The position numbers were made by a program, and so were the translations under genes. Below are positions 35,302 through 44,816 of a DNA stretch of 64,000 nucleotides, piece by piece. This stretch comes from an uncultured Pseudomonadales bacterium (lineage in GTDB: Bacteria; Pseudomonadota; Gammaproteobacteria; Pseudomonadales; Balneatricaceae): NCBI GenBank assembly GCA_937773555.1, contig CALJVT010000005.1:62001-126000 (forward strand), read 5' to 3'. Below the pieces are notes generated by a model. That model saw only the letters and a list, made by a program, of their open reading frames with translations, was not told where the DNA came from and did not search any database. The number at the start of each line of letters is the position of its first letter. Positions within the stretch are counted from its first letter, which is position 1.

Positions 35302-36129
35302 TTAAATTAGCGCTTTATAACCCAAGGCGTCTGCTTTGCTGGCTTGGCGTGCTATTTCTTGGTAAGGCTTAGGGCCTGTCAAAATTGAAACTGGCCCCAT
35401 CAATAATCGGTTTCTTACGCTTTGTAAAGTGGGGTCTAAGGCTGCAGATATTAAACCCAGTTGCAGTGTGGCTAGTACTTCTGGTGGTGTTGATAAACTA
35501 GTAATGTAGGGCAAACACGGCGCACTTGGCGTAGTGGCTAGAATGCGTAGGTTGGCAATTTCTAATGGCGCATGAGCTTGCAGCAGACTATAGGTGACAC
35601 AATCCACAGCACAGGCATCTGCCCGCCCTTCCACTACTAAAGCCATACTTTTTCTGTGCGACAATGATCTAACGACCTCTGAAAAAAAGGCTTCACCTTG
35701 GGCCAAAGGGGCAATTAAGCCCCGTAACGCATGGTAGCCCGATTGAGAGTCGTCACTATTCACTGCAATACGAGTTTGAAATAGGTCCTTTATGTGCAGG
35801 ACCGTATCTGTGTTGCGCACCAAAACCACACTAGTGTAAGTTGGCCCATGGTTAAAAGGTGTTTGATAACTTTGCGTAGCAACATATTGCACCTGTCCTA
35901 GTAAATCATGGGTTAAGGGGAAGCCGCAGGTTTGGCTTAGAAGCAGCTGATCATCTCGCCAATGGGCATAATAGTTCTTAGGCTGGGTGAGTCGCTTAGG
36001 TAGTGTGATCACTAAATTTAAGTTTGAATCTTGCTTTATAAGGTGCCTATAAACGCCCTGCCACCATGCATCAATACAGCGTTCTAATTCAGGCATTTGG
36101 TACATAGGGTACGCACAAATTAAAGCCAT
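35302..36129 (-). CDS. PhnD-like substrate-binding domain protein without signal peptide
   Basis: The 275-residue protein resembles PhnD/TauA periplasmic binding proteins (PF12974-like): YPMYQMPEL, QYVATQSYQTPFNHGPTYTSVVLVRNTDTVLHIKDL, SGYHALRGLIAP, and VVEGRADACAVDCVTYSLL. It starts at the mature fold with no export signal, and no ABC permease or ATPase is nearby. Its ATG directly abuts the XRE gene's stop. It is likely a cytoplasmic ligand binder working with that regulator; this is inference. The ligand is unknown. Confidence 0.75.
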   Translation of the reverse strand: MALICAYPMYQMPELERCIDAWWQGVYRHLIKQDSNLNLVITLPKRLTQPKNYYAHWRDDQLLLSQTCGFPLTHDLLGQVQYVATQSYQTPFNHGPTYTSVVLVRNTDTVLHIKDLFQTRIAVNSDDSQSGYHALRGLIAPLAQGEAFFSEVVRSLSHRKSMALVVEGRADACAVDCVTYSLLQAHAPLEIANLRILATTPSAPCLPYITSLSTPPEVLATLQLGLISAALDPTLQSVRNRLLMGPVSILTGPKPYQEIARQASKADALGYKALI

Positions 36130-36993
36130 CTAACGCTCTCTAACCTCATTTAGCAGGTGCCTTATCCAAGGTTTAAGCTCGTGAGCCTGAACCTCTGCGC
36201 CTCTAATTAACCCATCAAAATGACCTATTAAGGTTTGCACATGCTCACTGGTGTTAAATACAAAGTACATGTGGCCCATATACACAGCACTGCGTTTAGC
36301 ACCAAATATAGTATAGGGCGAAGCGTAATTGCGGCTTTCATTAAACAAATAAACTCGTAATTTAGGATAAAGCTCATCCACCAACTGAGCAAACCATTCC
36401 AATTGCTGGCAGCGATCTTGAAGGCTTAGGGTACACCACAAACCTTCACCCCGTGCAAAACCCATCATTTTCTGCGTAGACAAACATATTTCCATATCAC
36501 ACCCAGGTTGTTGAACCTCGTAATAACGCTCCTTAGTGGTATCAATCACCTGTTCTAAACTGATGTTTTCAAACAGACCATATTCACACGCTAACACAGC
36601 TTCAGTTTTAACAAAATCTGGCAAATTAGCCGGCACGTAACGAATTTTGGTCCCCATTGCTTCTTTATGCCAAAGGCGCAAGCTAGCGCCAGAAGGTAAT
36701 GGTGAACTGGGAGTTAACTGCAAGGATTGACTTAAAATTTCAGCACCAGAGCGAGACTCGCCAGTTAGTCCAAGGAGCCAATCAACACTAATTTGTAGTT
36801 TAGACGCAATAGCCATAAGCGTATCTACTCGGGGTAATCGATCGTTTTCTTCAGCTAATAGCTGGGATAAGGTTGACCGATCCACACCTATTGCTTGGGC
36901 TAAGCCGGCGCTTTTAATGCCTGTACGAGACATAACCTCTATCAGCCGTTGACGAAAACTATCTACACGAAAAATGCGTTCTTTACTGTCCAT
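36130..36993 (-). CDS. XRE-family regulator with unidentified C-terminal domain
   Basis: An N-terminal Cro/C1 HTH covers about residues 12-75 (SRTGIKSAGLAQAIGVDRSTLSQLL, VDTLMAIASKLQISVDWLLGLTG). It is followed by about 200 residues that I cannot assign beyond a likely sensor role, with several Cys/Trp in the middle part. It forms a tight pair with the PhnD-like gene and is divergent from the desaturase gene. The long palindrome at 37032-37061 lies 39 bases before its start and is the obvious candidate operator. Confidence 0.82.
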   Translation of the reverse strand: MDSKERIFRVDSFRQRLIEVMSRTGIKSAGLAQAIGVDRSTLSQLLAEENDRLPRVDTLMAIASKLQISVDWLLGLTGESRSGAEILSQSLQLTPSSPLPSGASLRLWHKEAMGTKIRYVPANLPDFVKTEAVLACEYGLFENISLEQVIDTTKERYYEVQQPGCDMEICLSTQKMMGFARGEGLWCTLSLQDRCQQLEWFAQLVDELYPKLRVYLFNESRNYASPYTIFGAKRSAVYMGHMYFVFNTSEHVQTLIGHFDGLIRGAEVQAHELKPWIRHLLNEVRER

Positions 36994-37031
36994 AACTTAT
37001 TATTAACTTTAGGCAATTGATTGCAAAATCA

Positions 37032-37061
37032 ACATTTGTGTTGTTAAAACAACAAAAATGT
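37032..37061. promoter_or_regulatory. 30-bp near-perfect palindrome in the XRE/desaturase divergent promoter
   Basis: Arms ACATTTGTGTTGTT (37032-37045) and AACAACAAAAATGT (37048-37061) are complementary at 13 of 14 positions around AA. A second, overlapping inverted repeat TTGATT-GCAA-AATCAA lies at 37017-37032. The placement and symmetry suggest binding by a regulator dimer or tetramer, most likely the adjacent XRE protein. Confidence 0.7.
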
Positions 37062-37148
37062 ATAAGTGAAGCAAAAACACTCATTGTCGCAAATTAATAC
37101 CTAGGCTATCTTGTCCTCTATGGATAATCAACCCTAGAATAATGCGTA

Positions 37149-38081
37149 ATGCCACACACTCCAACTGCACCAATCTGTCGCTCTACTTGGCAGCGCCAAG
37201 GTTGGCCTACATGGGCTTTAATAGTTTGTGTGTATGGCAGTTGGGGTGTGCTTATGAGCAATGCTACAGAACTGTCATGGTGGCTAGTGTCTCCTCTTGC
37301 GGCCGTTATATTATGTTTACATGGCAGTGTGCAACACGAATTATTGCACGGCCATCCTACACCTTGGGGCTGGTTTAATGACGCCCTGGGCTGGTTGCCT
37401 TTAAGCCTTTGGATACCCTATTTTAAGTACCGTGATGATCACCGACTCCACCATAGGGCTGACACACTTACCGACCCTGGATTAGACCCAGAAAGCTATT
37501 ACCACTGGCCTGAGAGTTGGCACGCAATGAGCCCACCAATACGCTTATTATGGCATTTAAATTACACCTTTTTAGGTCGCATGATGATTGGCCCGTGGCT
37601 AGTTGTGGGGCTTTTCCTAGTAACACAACTAAAAGAAGTATCTAAAGGTGGCCTATACCATTGGCGCAACTGGGCTTTACACCTAGCATTAATGGTTAGC
37701 TTAATACTTTGGCTTAGCCACCAGGGGGTAATTTGGTGGCAGTATGTTGTTATGTGCGTTTGGCCTGGGTTGAGCCTTACCTTGATGCGCTCATATGCAG
37801 AGCATAGGCCTGGGCCTAATAACCACAGGCGCTGCGCAATAGTAGAGGGTTCTTGGTTTACTCGATTATTGTTTATGAATGTGAACCTGCACCAAGTGCA
37901 CCATGAGTTCCCTCAGTTGCCTTGGTTTATGGTCAATGGGCATTGGCAAACACATCGCCAATTAATTTTACAACGTAATGGAGGTTATTTTTACAAGGGC
38001 TATTGGTCACTCATGCGCCAGACCATGTTGCGCCAAAAGGATAGCCCTATCTATCCTAAACAAAAGCGTAACTGGGTTTAA
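37149..38081 (+). CDS. membrane fatty-acid desaturase family protein
   Basis: A di-iron membrane enzyme with the three His boxes: QHELLH (H63, H67), HRLHH (98-102) and HQVHH (248-252). Four or more hydrophobic segments flank them. The family includes acyl-lipid desaturases and related hydroxylases or ketolases, and the substrate cannot be told. A fourth His-rich segment YAEHRPGPNNHRR is typical of one bacterial subgroup. The ATG at 37149 has no clear ribosome site, so the start is uncertain. It is divergent from the XRE/PhnD-like pair and likely controlled by it. Confidence 0.85.
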   Translation: MPHTPTAPICRSTWQRQGWPTWALIVCVYGSWGVLMSNATELSWWLVSPLAAVILCLHGSVQHELLHGHPTPWGWFNDALGWLPLSLWIPYFKYRDDHRLHHRADTLTDPGLDPESYYHWPESWHAMSPPIRLLWHLNYTFLGRMMIGPWLVVGLFLVTQLKEVSKGGLYHWRNWALHLALMVSLILWLSHQGVIWWQYVVMCVWPGLSLTLMRSYAEHRPGPNNHRRCAIVEGSWFTRLLFMNVNLHQVHHEFPQLPWFMVNGHWQTHRQLILQRNGGYFYKGYWSLMRQTMLRQKDSPIYPKQKRNWV

Positions 38082-38225
38082 AATTGTTCTACTCCACACC
38101 CTATTAAGGCTATAATACAAGGACACAGACAACCACTTTAGGTCTGCCCCCTAGTGTGGGCGCGTGGACTTAAAAAATTTACCTTAAGTGCAACTAAGAA
38201 AATGTAACAACAACCAAGCATCATT

Positions 38226-39044
38226 ATGTCAAATTCTCTCGATCAACTCAGTGCCACATCACCCTCTAACAGTGCCGAGTTTATTCAGGGAGCAAAAGCC
38301 ACTATCCCCATGATTGTTGGCGCTATTCCTTTTGGCATTATCTTTGGTACTTTGGCAGAATCTAGCGGTTTGTCTATCTGGGGTGCCATGGCTATGTCAC
38401 TTTTTGTCTATGCGGGTTCCTCGCAGTTTATTGCTTTGGGGCTGCTAGCTACTGGCGTAGGCCCCATCATTATTATAGCCACAACCTTTGTAGTGAACTT
38501 AAGGCATCTTCTCTATGCCACAGCCTTGGTCGATAAAGTAAGTCACTTATCTCACGGGTGGCGAGCGCTGTTAGCTTTTGGTTTAACAGACGAATCCTTT
38601 GCTGTGGTTAATGGCCGCTATTTAGGCCACACAGATACAAACCGAGCCCATTGGTTCTTTTTGGGTTCTATTGTGGCCATGTATAGTAACTGGCAGCTAT
38701 GTACTTGGCTGGGTATTGGTTTGGGTGAACTATTTCCAGACATGACTAACTGGGGCTTAGATTTTGCAATGTCAGTAACTTTTCTAGGAATTGTCATTCC
38801 ATATTTACGTAATAAACCTATGTGGCTAGCCGTAATAAGTGCAGCTACCTTTGCTATTATTCTACGTGAGCTGCCTAACCAACTAGGCCTTGTCGTTGCT
38901 GCACTATCTGGTATTTGTATCGGCTATGCTAGCCAGCAGGTTCAACTGCGAATACAGCTTGCAAAAGCAGCCAACCCAGCAACTACAAGTTCAGGGGTTA
39001 AAACCACCAACACCAGCACTAAAGCAAGGAGTACCAAACCATGA
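38226..39044 (+). CDS. azlC: AzlC-family branched-chain amino-acid exporter, large subunit
   Basis: A 272-residue protein with about seven membrane segments and the AzlC pattern: IVGAIPFGIIFGTLAESSGLS, MSLFVYAGSSQFIALGLL, VVNLRHLLYATAL and LTDESFAVVNGRY. With AzlD it forms the two-part exporter known for branched-chain amino acids and analogues. It overlaps azlD by 4 bases. The C-terminal 30 residues are Thr/Ser-rich and outside the family core. Confidence 0.93.
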   Translation: MSNSLDQLSATSPSNSAEFIQGAKATIPMIVGAIPFGIIFGTLAESSGLSIWGAMAMSLFVYAGSSQFIALGLLATGVGPIIIIATTFVVNLRHLLYATALVDKVSHLSHGWRALLAFGLTDESFAVVNGRYLGHTDTNRAHWFFLGSIVAMYSNWQLCTWLGIGLGELFPDMTNWGLDFAMSVTFLGIVIPYLRNKPMWLAVISAATFAIILRELPNQLGLVVAALSGICIGYASQQVQLRIQLAKAANPATTSSGVKTTNTSTKARSTKP

Positions 39045-39358
39045 ATGAAACCATGATGATTGCAGGTATGGCCCTTGTTACATTCTCTGTGCGCTATGTA
39101 ATGTTTGCCATGGCTGGGCGCATTCGTTTTCCACTTTGGTTTAAGCAGGCCCTAGGTTATGTGCCGCCAGTCGTATTAAGTGCAATTATTGCACCCCTTA
39201 TACTGATGCCTGAAGGTGACTTAGACCTAAGTTTAGCAAACCCTTATTTTTGGGCAGGGCTAGTAGCAGCCGGTGTTGGGTTTTGGCGACAACACTTGCT
39301 AACAACCATTGTAGTAGGCCTTGTAAGCTTTATATTAATTAAATGGATGGTAAGCTAG
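39041..39358 (+). CDS. azlD: AzlD-family exporter small subunit
   Basis: A 105-residue protein with three to four hydrophobic helices: MIAGMALVTFSVRYVMFAM, ALGYVPPVVLSAIIAPLIL and LLTTIVVGLVSFILIKWM. The length and the overlap with azlC are standard. It also overlaps the start of the ghrA-like gene, suggesting one transcript. Confidence 0.92.
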   Translation: MNETMMIAGMALVTFSVRYVMFAMAGRIRFPLWFKQALGYVPPVVLSAIIAPLILMPEGDLDLSLANPYFWAGLVAAGVGFWRQHLLTTIVVGLVSFILIKWMVS

Positions 39359-40290
39359 TGACAACCTGCGCTTTATATACCTCATATGAATCTACAGAAC
39401 CTTGGTTGCTAGAATTTAGTCGTCAATTTCCCCATTTAAATGTACAAGACTGGCAACACATTGCTAATCCAGAACACGTTAAATACGGCATTGTTTGGAA
39501 ACCCACACAGGCCTTCTTTGAACGCTTTCCCAACTTAACAACTTTGTTTAATTTGGGTGCCGGTGTGGATGCACTATTAAGTAATCCTGCAGTGCCTAAG
39601 CATGTTGAAATATACCGCATTGAAGACGGCGGTATGGCGGCACAGATGAACCAGTATTTTAGCTATTTTTTACTGCATTACTATAGAGATATGGACCGCT
39701 ATCAGCAGCAGAAACAACAAAAGCAGTGGCAAGTTCTGCCCTTTAAACCGGCATCTACTTTTAGCGTTGGCATCTTAGGTTTGGGGCAACTGGGCGCTCA
39801 ACTGGCACAACACCTTCAAAGTTATGGTTTTGATGTAGCAGGTTGGAGTCGAAATAAAAAGCAGCTGCAGGGTGTCTCAAGTTATGCAGGTGCTGAAGAA
39901 CTTGAGGGTTTTCTTAAGCGTACCGATGCACTGTGCTGTTTGCTGCCTCTCACACCTGACACCCAAGGCATTTTAAATCGCCACAATATGAGTCAATTGC
40001 CAAGGGGCTCTGTTGTCATAAATGCAGGCCGAGGACAACATTTGGTAGTGGAAGATTTGCTAGAGTTACTTGATGAAAATCACTTGCGTGGAGCTGTGAT
40101 TGATGTGTTTGAACAAGAGCCTTTACCTAAAGAACATCAACTTTGGCAGCACCCTAAAGTGATGATGACACCCCACAGCTCTGCGCAATCTGAATACCCA
40201 CCCTGTGTAAAGAAAATAGGCAATACCCTGCAAGCTATCATCGATAACAAAAACCCAAGTGGTCTTGTAGATCGTTGCAGGGGCTATTAA
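39343..40290 (+). CDS. ghrA: glyoxylate/hydroxypyruvate reductase A-like D-2-hydroxyacid dehydrogenase
   Basis: The enzyme reduces glyoxylate or hydroxypyruvate with NADPH. It has the NAD(P) Rossmann motif GILGLGQLGAQLA (143-155), with SRNKK after strand 2 favouring NADP. The catalytic trio is R230 (INAGRGQH), the Glu in FEQEPL and H278 (TPHSS). The 315-residue length fits GhrA. The first ATG overlaps azlD; a GTG five codons later is possible. It could use glyoxylate from purine breakdown, but the two units are about 9 kb apart. Confidence 0.88.
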   Translation: MDGKLVTTCALYTSYESTEPWLLEFSRQFPHLNVQDWQHIANPEHVKYGIVWKPTQAFFERFPNLTTLFNLGAGVDALLSNPAVPKHVEIYRIEDGGMAAQMNQYFSYFLLHYYRDMDRYQQQKQQKQWQVLPFKPASTFSVGILGLGQLGAQLAQHLQSYGFDVAGWSRNKKQLQGVSSYAGAEELEGFLKRTDALCCLLPLTPDTQGILNRHNMSQLPRGSVVINAGRGQHLVVEDLLELLDENHLRGAVIDVFEQEPLPKEHQLWQHPKVMMTPHSSAQSEYPPCVKKIGNTLQAIIDNKNPSGLVDRCRGY

Positions 40291-40292
40291 AC

Positions 40293-41330
40293 ATGAGCAC
40301 AAAACCCATACCATTACATGAAAAAACTGATTTAGATCGACGCTTTAGCGTGGCTCCTATGATCGACGTCACAGATAGACATTTTCGATACTTAGCTCGA
40401 TTATTGAGCAACCATGCCCTGTTGTACACAGAAATGATTACAACAGGCGCCATCCTTAATGGCGATCAAGACTACCTGTTGAGTTATACCGATCAAGAGC
40501 ACCCACTAGCTTTGCAGTTAGGCGGCAGTAATATAGATGAATTAGCTCAATGCGCGCGCATTGGCGAAGACTATGGCTACGATGAAATTAACCTTAACGT
40601 AGGCTGCCCGAGCGACAAGGTACAAAACAATATGATTGGTGCATGCCTTATGGCACATCCAACACGTGTCACTGATTGTATGCAGGCGATGATTGAAGCA
40701 GTGGCTATTCCCGTTACTATTAAACACCGCATTGGTATTGATGACATAGATGATTATGATCTATTGGCAGGCTTTGTAGCGCAAGTGAGCCACAGTGGTT
40801 GTGAGACCTTTATAGTGCATGCTCGCAATGCAATCTTAAAGGGTTTGTCACCTAAACAAAATCGCGAGATTCCTCCACTGCAATATGACAAGGTGTATCG
40901 TTTAAAAGCTGACTTCCCTCATTTGGAAATTATCATCAATGGTGGCATTGACACTATTGCTGATTGCCATCAGCATTTAACTCATGTAGATGGTGTTATG
41001 CTAGGCCGTGCTGCCAACCATAATAGCGCCCTACTCACCCAAGTAGACCAACAGTTCTATGACAGCAGCCTGACTGCGCCAGCGCGTCACGAAGCGGCCC
41101 TTAAGTACTTTGCTTATATGCAACAACGACATGAACAAGGCACCTCTTTACACCACATGAGTGGACATATTATGGGCCTTTTTCAAGGAATACCGGGTGC
41201 CCGCGCCCTACGACGCCATATTAGTGATAATATTCATGGCCAAAACGCTAGCATTCAAGTGATGTATGATGCGTTAGGCTTAATTGAAACAATGCCAACA
41301 CCAATAACAGAGATAACACATCAACAATGA
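40293..41330 (+). CDS. dusA: tRNA-dihydrouridine(20/20a) synthase DusA
   Basis: DusA reduces uridine 20/20a in tRNA with FMN and NADPH. The family marks are [21 protein letters not shown] (positions 18-38), [11 protein letters not shown], and [13 protein letters not shown] with catalytic C105. FMN-site segments are [10 protein letters not shown] and INGGI. The start at 40293 avoids overlap with the previous gene and has an AGGGG site; an in-frame ATG 18 bases upstream exists. It overlaps tal by 4 bases, an arrangement also found in Pseudomonas. Confidence 0.95.
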   Translation: MSTKPIPLHEKTDLDRRFSVAPMIDVTDRHFRYLARLLSNHALLYTEMITTGAILNGDQDYLLSYTDQEHPLALQLGGSNIDELAQCARIGEDYGYDEINLNVGCPSDKVQNNMIGACLMAHPTRVTDCMQAMIEAVAIPVTIKHRIGIDDIDDYDLLAGFVAQVSHSGCETFIVHARNAILKGLSPKQNREIPPLQYDKVYRLKADFPHLEIIINGGIDTIADCHQHLTHVDGVMLGRAANHNSALLTQVDQQFYDSSLTAPARHEAALKYFAYMQQRHEQGTSLHHMSGHIMGLFQGIPGARALRRHISDNIHGQNASIQVMYDALGLIETMPTPITEITHQQ

Positions 41331-42271
41331 ACAAACTGCAACAACTCAAATCTATGACTACTGTAGTTGCTGATACTGGTGACTTAGACGCCATTAAACA
41401 ATATCAGCCACAAGACGCAACCACTAATCCCTCTTTGGTATTAAAAGCGGCACAAATGCCCCAATATGCGCACCTGTTAACTGAGGCCAAGCAATGGGCA
41501 ACAGCGCAAGGTGGCAATGCCCGTGTGCAGATGGATAATACCTGTGATTACCTAGCAGTCGCCATTGGCAAAGAGATTCTTAGTGCTGTGCCTGGTCGTA
41601 TTTCTACAGAGGTCGATTCTCGTCTGTCTTTCGACACAGACGCAACCGTTACCCGAGCCCTTAAAATTATTGATTTATACCATCAGCAGGGTGTGAGTAA
41701 AGACCGCGTATTAATTAAGATAGCCTCCACATGGGAAGGCATTCAGGCAGGCAAAAAACTTGAAGAGCAAGGTATCAACTGCAACCTAACGTTATTATTT
41801 AGTTTTGCCCAAGCTATTGCTTGCGCAGAAGCCGGTGTTTACTTAATATCACCGTTTGTAGGCCGTATTATGGATTGGCACAAAGCTGCAATGAAGGTGG
41901 ACAGTTTTGCTCCTGCAGAAGACCCCGGTGTTATTTCGGTAAGTAAAATTTACCACTATTACAAGCAACATGGCTACAACACTGTAGTGATGGGGGCTAG
42001 CTTTAGAAACACACAAGAAATTGAACAATTAGCTGGGTGTGACCGATTAACCATCAGCCCTGCCCTAATGCAGGATTTGGCTGAGGACACTGGCGTGCTC
42101 GTTCAACAATTAGACAGCAAAAAAGCTTCAACAGCACAGGCTAAGATGAGCCTTAACCAAGCAGACTTCCGTTGGATGCATAATGAAGATGCTATGGCGA
42201 CAGAGAAGCTAGCTGAGGGTATTCGCAATTTCACCAGAGATCAAGAAAAGTTAGAGGCATTACTGGGTTAA
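41327..42271 (+). CDS. tal: transaldolase
   Basis: Transaldolase moves a dihydroxyacetone unit in the non-oxidative pentose phosphate pathway. The Schiff-base lysine is K131 in [15 protein letters not shown], and the N-terminal DATTNPSL motif and [10 protein letters not shown] are present. At 314 residues it is the TalB type. It ends one base before the convergent STAS gene's stop, with no terminator visible between. Confidence 0.96.
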   Translation: MNKLQQLKSMTTVVADTGDLDAIKQYQPQDATTNPSLVLKAAQMPQYAHLLTEAKQWATAQGGNARVQMDNTCDYLAVAIGKEILSAVPGRISTEVDSRLSFDTDATVTRALKIIDLYHQQGVSKDRVLIKIASTWEGIQAGKKLEEQGINCNLTLLFSFAQAIACAEAGVYLISPFVGRIMDWHKAAMKVDSFAPAEDPGVISVSKIYHYYKQHGYNTVVMGASFRNTQEIEQLAGCDRLTISPALMQDLAEDTGVLVQQLDSKKASTAQAKMSLNQADFRWMHNEDAMATEKLAEGIRNFTRDQEKLEALLG

Positions 42272-42272
42272 A

Positions 42273-42764
42273 TTAAATAAGGCACTGATGCTCTAGTACA
42301 TCTACCAAGTTTTTAAATTCTTGGTGGTTTTTTTGGTTCATGCCCATCAAGGTTCGATGGGCTTCGAGCACTTTTTGCTGCACTGTAAGGTCTGAAAATT
42401 CACCTTGTGCTAATTCTTGCATGGGTTCTGCTTCTTCCTCTAAGTGTTTAACCAAAACAAACACTTTATCAAAACCCATACTCATCAACACCCGGGTTAT
42501 ATTGTCATTGATGGATACCACAGTGGGTACGAACCCCACTTTTTTCTTCATACGGATCGACATCTTAGCCAACATACCAAGGGTAGTAGAATCAATCCCT
42601 TGGGTTTCTGTTAAATCTATAAGAATGGTTTTAAAGTAGCTGCTATTAAAAATGTTATCAAGGTATTGATCTAATGCTGGGCATAAGGTTAATCTCACAT
42701 CACCCAAAAATTTAACCACATGAGTGCCGTCATGGTCTGCAACTATAATGCGGCCTTTAAACAT
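42273..42764 (-). CDS. STAS-domain anti-anti-sigma-like protein
   Basis: A 163-residue protein with an STAS fold. The phospho-site region GIDSTTLGMLAKMS holds the likely phosphorylated S59. The ATG at 42764 follows GGAG and is preferred over a GTG 12 bases upstream. The extra C-terminal helix (about 115-163) goes beyond the STAS core. It overlaps the upstream phosphatase/response-regulator gene by 8 bases, so a partner-switching pair is likely. The same pair lies between tal and vacJ/mlaA in Pseudomonas. Its target is unknown. Confidence 0.85.
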   Translation of the reverse strand: MFKGRIIVADHDGTHVVKFLGDVRLTLCPALDQYLDNIFNSSYFKTILIDLTETQGIDSTTLGMLAKMSIRMKKKVGFVPTVVSINDNITRVLMSMGFDKVFVLVKHLEEEAEPMQELAQGEFSDLTVQQKVLEAHRTLMGMNQKNHQEFKNLVDVLEHQCLI

Positions 42765-43950
42765 ATGCTTCTCCACAGATGCTCAGTAAGGCAATGTCAT
42801 CTGGAACAGCATCAAGGCTATTAATATTTAAAGCCTCTACTAATCCTTGTAACCGACTGCCCGATTGTTGCAAAATAGTGCGCAATTGTTCTTCTTTATC
42901 TGCAATTTGATCCGATGGCAATATTTCAAAAATACCATCCGAGCTTAGTAACAAGTTGAAGTCTGCCTCTAATTGCTGCGTTAGGTCTGTGTACTGCGCA
43001 TCGTCAAATAATCCAACAGGCAAGCCACTGCCTAAACCAGACAAATAGTTCACTTCATTATTCTGCGATAGTAGCGGCATAGGGAGGTGTCCACCCACAC
43101 AGTAGGTGAGCATATGGTTGCTTCGGTCCAACATTCCCATAAAAACGGTCATGTGTTTATCAATATCAAAATCAAGTAATTCACTATTGATTTGGGCCAC
43201 AACAGTCGCAGGTGAGATTAAGCCATTAGCATCAGACTCAAGGTGTTCCCGAGTAAGGCGATTAGTAATATTTTTAAGTAAAACAGATAGGAAGGCTGAT
43301 GATGCGCCATGACCTGAAACATCAGCCAGGTAAAATAAAACGCGATTGTCATCCAAACGAATATAGTCAATAAAGTCTCCACTTAAATAGAGTGAGGACT
43401 TCATGTACCGATGCATACTTAAGCCATTAATGCTGCATTCTTCTGGAGGCATCATCCGTTGTTGAATTAAACGCCCAGCTATCTGGTCTTGTTGCAGTTC
43501 GGCAAGGTTTTTATTCACTTGGCGATGAACCACTTCTAACTCTTGGCGGTACTGTAGATTTTCATAAAGTAACGCAGACCGCTTTACATGGCGCATAACG
43601 CTTTGATCTAACTCAAAAAACGTATCTAAAGGCAAATTAAATACATCAGTCGCACCTAAACGCAGCATATTAGTAACGCTTTGGGCCGAGTCAATTTGGG
43701 TGAGCACAATTAAAGGAACTTCAGCACATTTTTCCAGCATATCTTGCAATAAGGCGGTTAGCGTAGGTTCTTTCGGGCTATATTGAAACAATACCAAACT
43801 CACCACTGCATTGGTAAAAAAGTCCAATGCGTGGAGCGGGTCGTTAGTTGCAGTCACATGAAAACGACGTGACGCATAATGTTGGGTGATTTTATGTTTA
43901 AGGTCGAGATCGTTAGCAACGATCAGGATCTGACTGACGTCAGGTTCCAT
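42757..43950 (-). CDS. response regulator-like protein with PP2C/SpoIIE phosphatase domain
   Basis: An N-terminal receiver fold (about 5-120), a coiled-coil linker (about 128-160) and a C-terminal PP2C-type phosphatase with LSGDFIDYIRLDD, FYLADVSGHGASSAFLS and SSDGIFEI, which carry the metal-binding Asp residues. It should dephosphorylate the STAS protein encoded next. The receiver appears dead: A12/N13 replace the acidic pair (ILIVAN), Q56 replaces the phospho-acceptor Asp (LVLFQY), and the conserved Lys is missing (NLPLD). Control is therefore not by normal phosphotransfer. Confidence 0.88.
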   Translation of the reverse strand: MEPDVSQILIVANDLDLKHKITQHYASRRFHVTATNDPLHALDFFTNAVVSLVLFQYSPKEPTLTALLQDMLEKCAEVPLIVLTQIDSAQSVTNMLRLGATDVFNLPLDTFFELDQSVMRHVKRSALLYENLQYRQELEVVHRQVNKNLAELQQDQIAGRLIQQRMMPPEECSINGLSMHRYMKSSLYLSGDFIDYIRLDDNRVLFYLADVSGHGASSAFLSVLLKNITNRLTREHLESDANGLISPATVVAQINSELLDFDIDKHMTVFMGMLDRSNHMLTYCVGGHLPMPLLSQNNEVNYLSGLGSGLPVGLFDDAQYTDLTQQLEADFNLLLSSDGIFEILPSDQIADKEEQLRTILQQSGSRLQGLVEALNINSLDAVPDDIALLSICGEAYV

Positions 43951-44044
43951 AGTAAAACTTACTCCAGGCCTATAGTTGTCGGCCTAATATCGCAACAATA
44001 TGCTCTTTAAGCCCTGCTGACAAGTACAACCTTAGTCGTAGGTG

Positions 44045-44779
44045 TTAAAAATCATCAAAATCGTCATCATCAGGCGGAGCACCATCTTTAATAAGGTGTT
44101 CTCTACGCTGCAAGTAGGCCTCACGAATAAAAGTATAAGGGTCTCCGCTCATCAATGAGTCAAAGTTACCCAGCTGGTACCTAAGGTCTATCACTTGCAA
44201 AACAGATATATAAAAATTATTTGCAACTGGGTCATAACGGCGAATGGGGCTGGCGCTTATATCAATCACTATGGCACTGGTGTCTCTTAATGTACTAGGG
44301 CCAAGGAGAGGTAAAACCATATAGGGGCCTGAGCTAACACCCCAGTAGCCTAGGGTTTGGCCAAAATCCTCTGGCTCTTGATAGATCCCTAGATTAGAGG
44401 CCACGTCGATAACACCTCCTAAACCTAGGGTGCTATTAATTACTAAGCGGCCAACATCCTTGGCAGCTTTTTTAGGCTTAAGTTGCAAACTGTGGTTTAA
44501 AAAGTTACTCATTTCACTTAAGTTTGAAAAAAAGTTACTCACACCTTTAGTTACTACACTGGGTGTGACATCTTCGTAAACGTTAACTACTGGCAGCAAA
44601 ATTTTCTGGTCTACTACATCGTTCAATGCATAGACCTTGCGGTTAAAATTTTCATACGGATCTCTAGGATCTGAGCTAACGTCAGTAGACGATGCAATAG
44701 GTGCACTCGAACATGCACTTAACATTGTTAAGCTTAGTGTCAAACCCACTGTTAAACCCATTTTTAAACGCCCTAACAT
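44045..44779 (-). CDS. mlaA: MlaA (VacJ) outer-membrane lipoprotein
   Basis: MlaA removes misplaced phospholipids from the outer leaflet of the outer membrane in the Mla pathway. A lipoprotein signal peptide ends at LSAC (C23). The conserved DPYENFNRKVYALNDVVDQ, VSNFFSNLSEMSNFLNHSL, and GVIDVASNLGIYQEPEDFGQTLGYWG regions are present. The acidic C-terminal tail (PPDDDDFDDF) is usual. It lies 37 bases after hda with an AAGGAAG ribosome site. Confidence 0.95.
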   Translation of the reverse strand: MLGRLKMGLTVGLTLSLTMLSACSSAPIASSTDVSSDPRDPYENFNRKVYALNDVVDQKILLPVVNVYEDVTPSVVTKGVSNFFSNLSEMSNFLNHSLQLKPKKAAKDVGRLVINSTLGLGGVIDVASNLGIYQEPEDFGQTLGYWGVSSGPYMVLPLLGPSTLRDTSAIVIDISASPIRRYDPVANNFYISVLQVIDLRYQLGNFDSLMSGDPYTFIREAYLQRREHLIKDGAPPDDDDFDDF

Positions 44780-44816
44780 GTTCTTCTTCCTTTTTTTTGT
44801 AAACTCTTTCTTTGTC

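Noticed and set aside
42273-43950. HsbA/HsbR identity for the STAS/phosphatase pair
   Set aside because: Gene order (tal, STAS, regulator, mlaA) matches a different Pseudomonas pair, and the receiver is degenerate; no HptB or FlgM genes are near.
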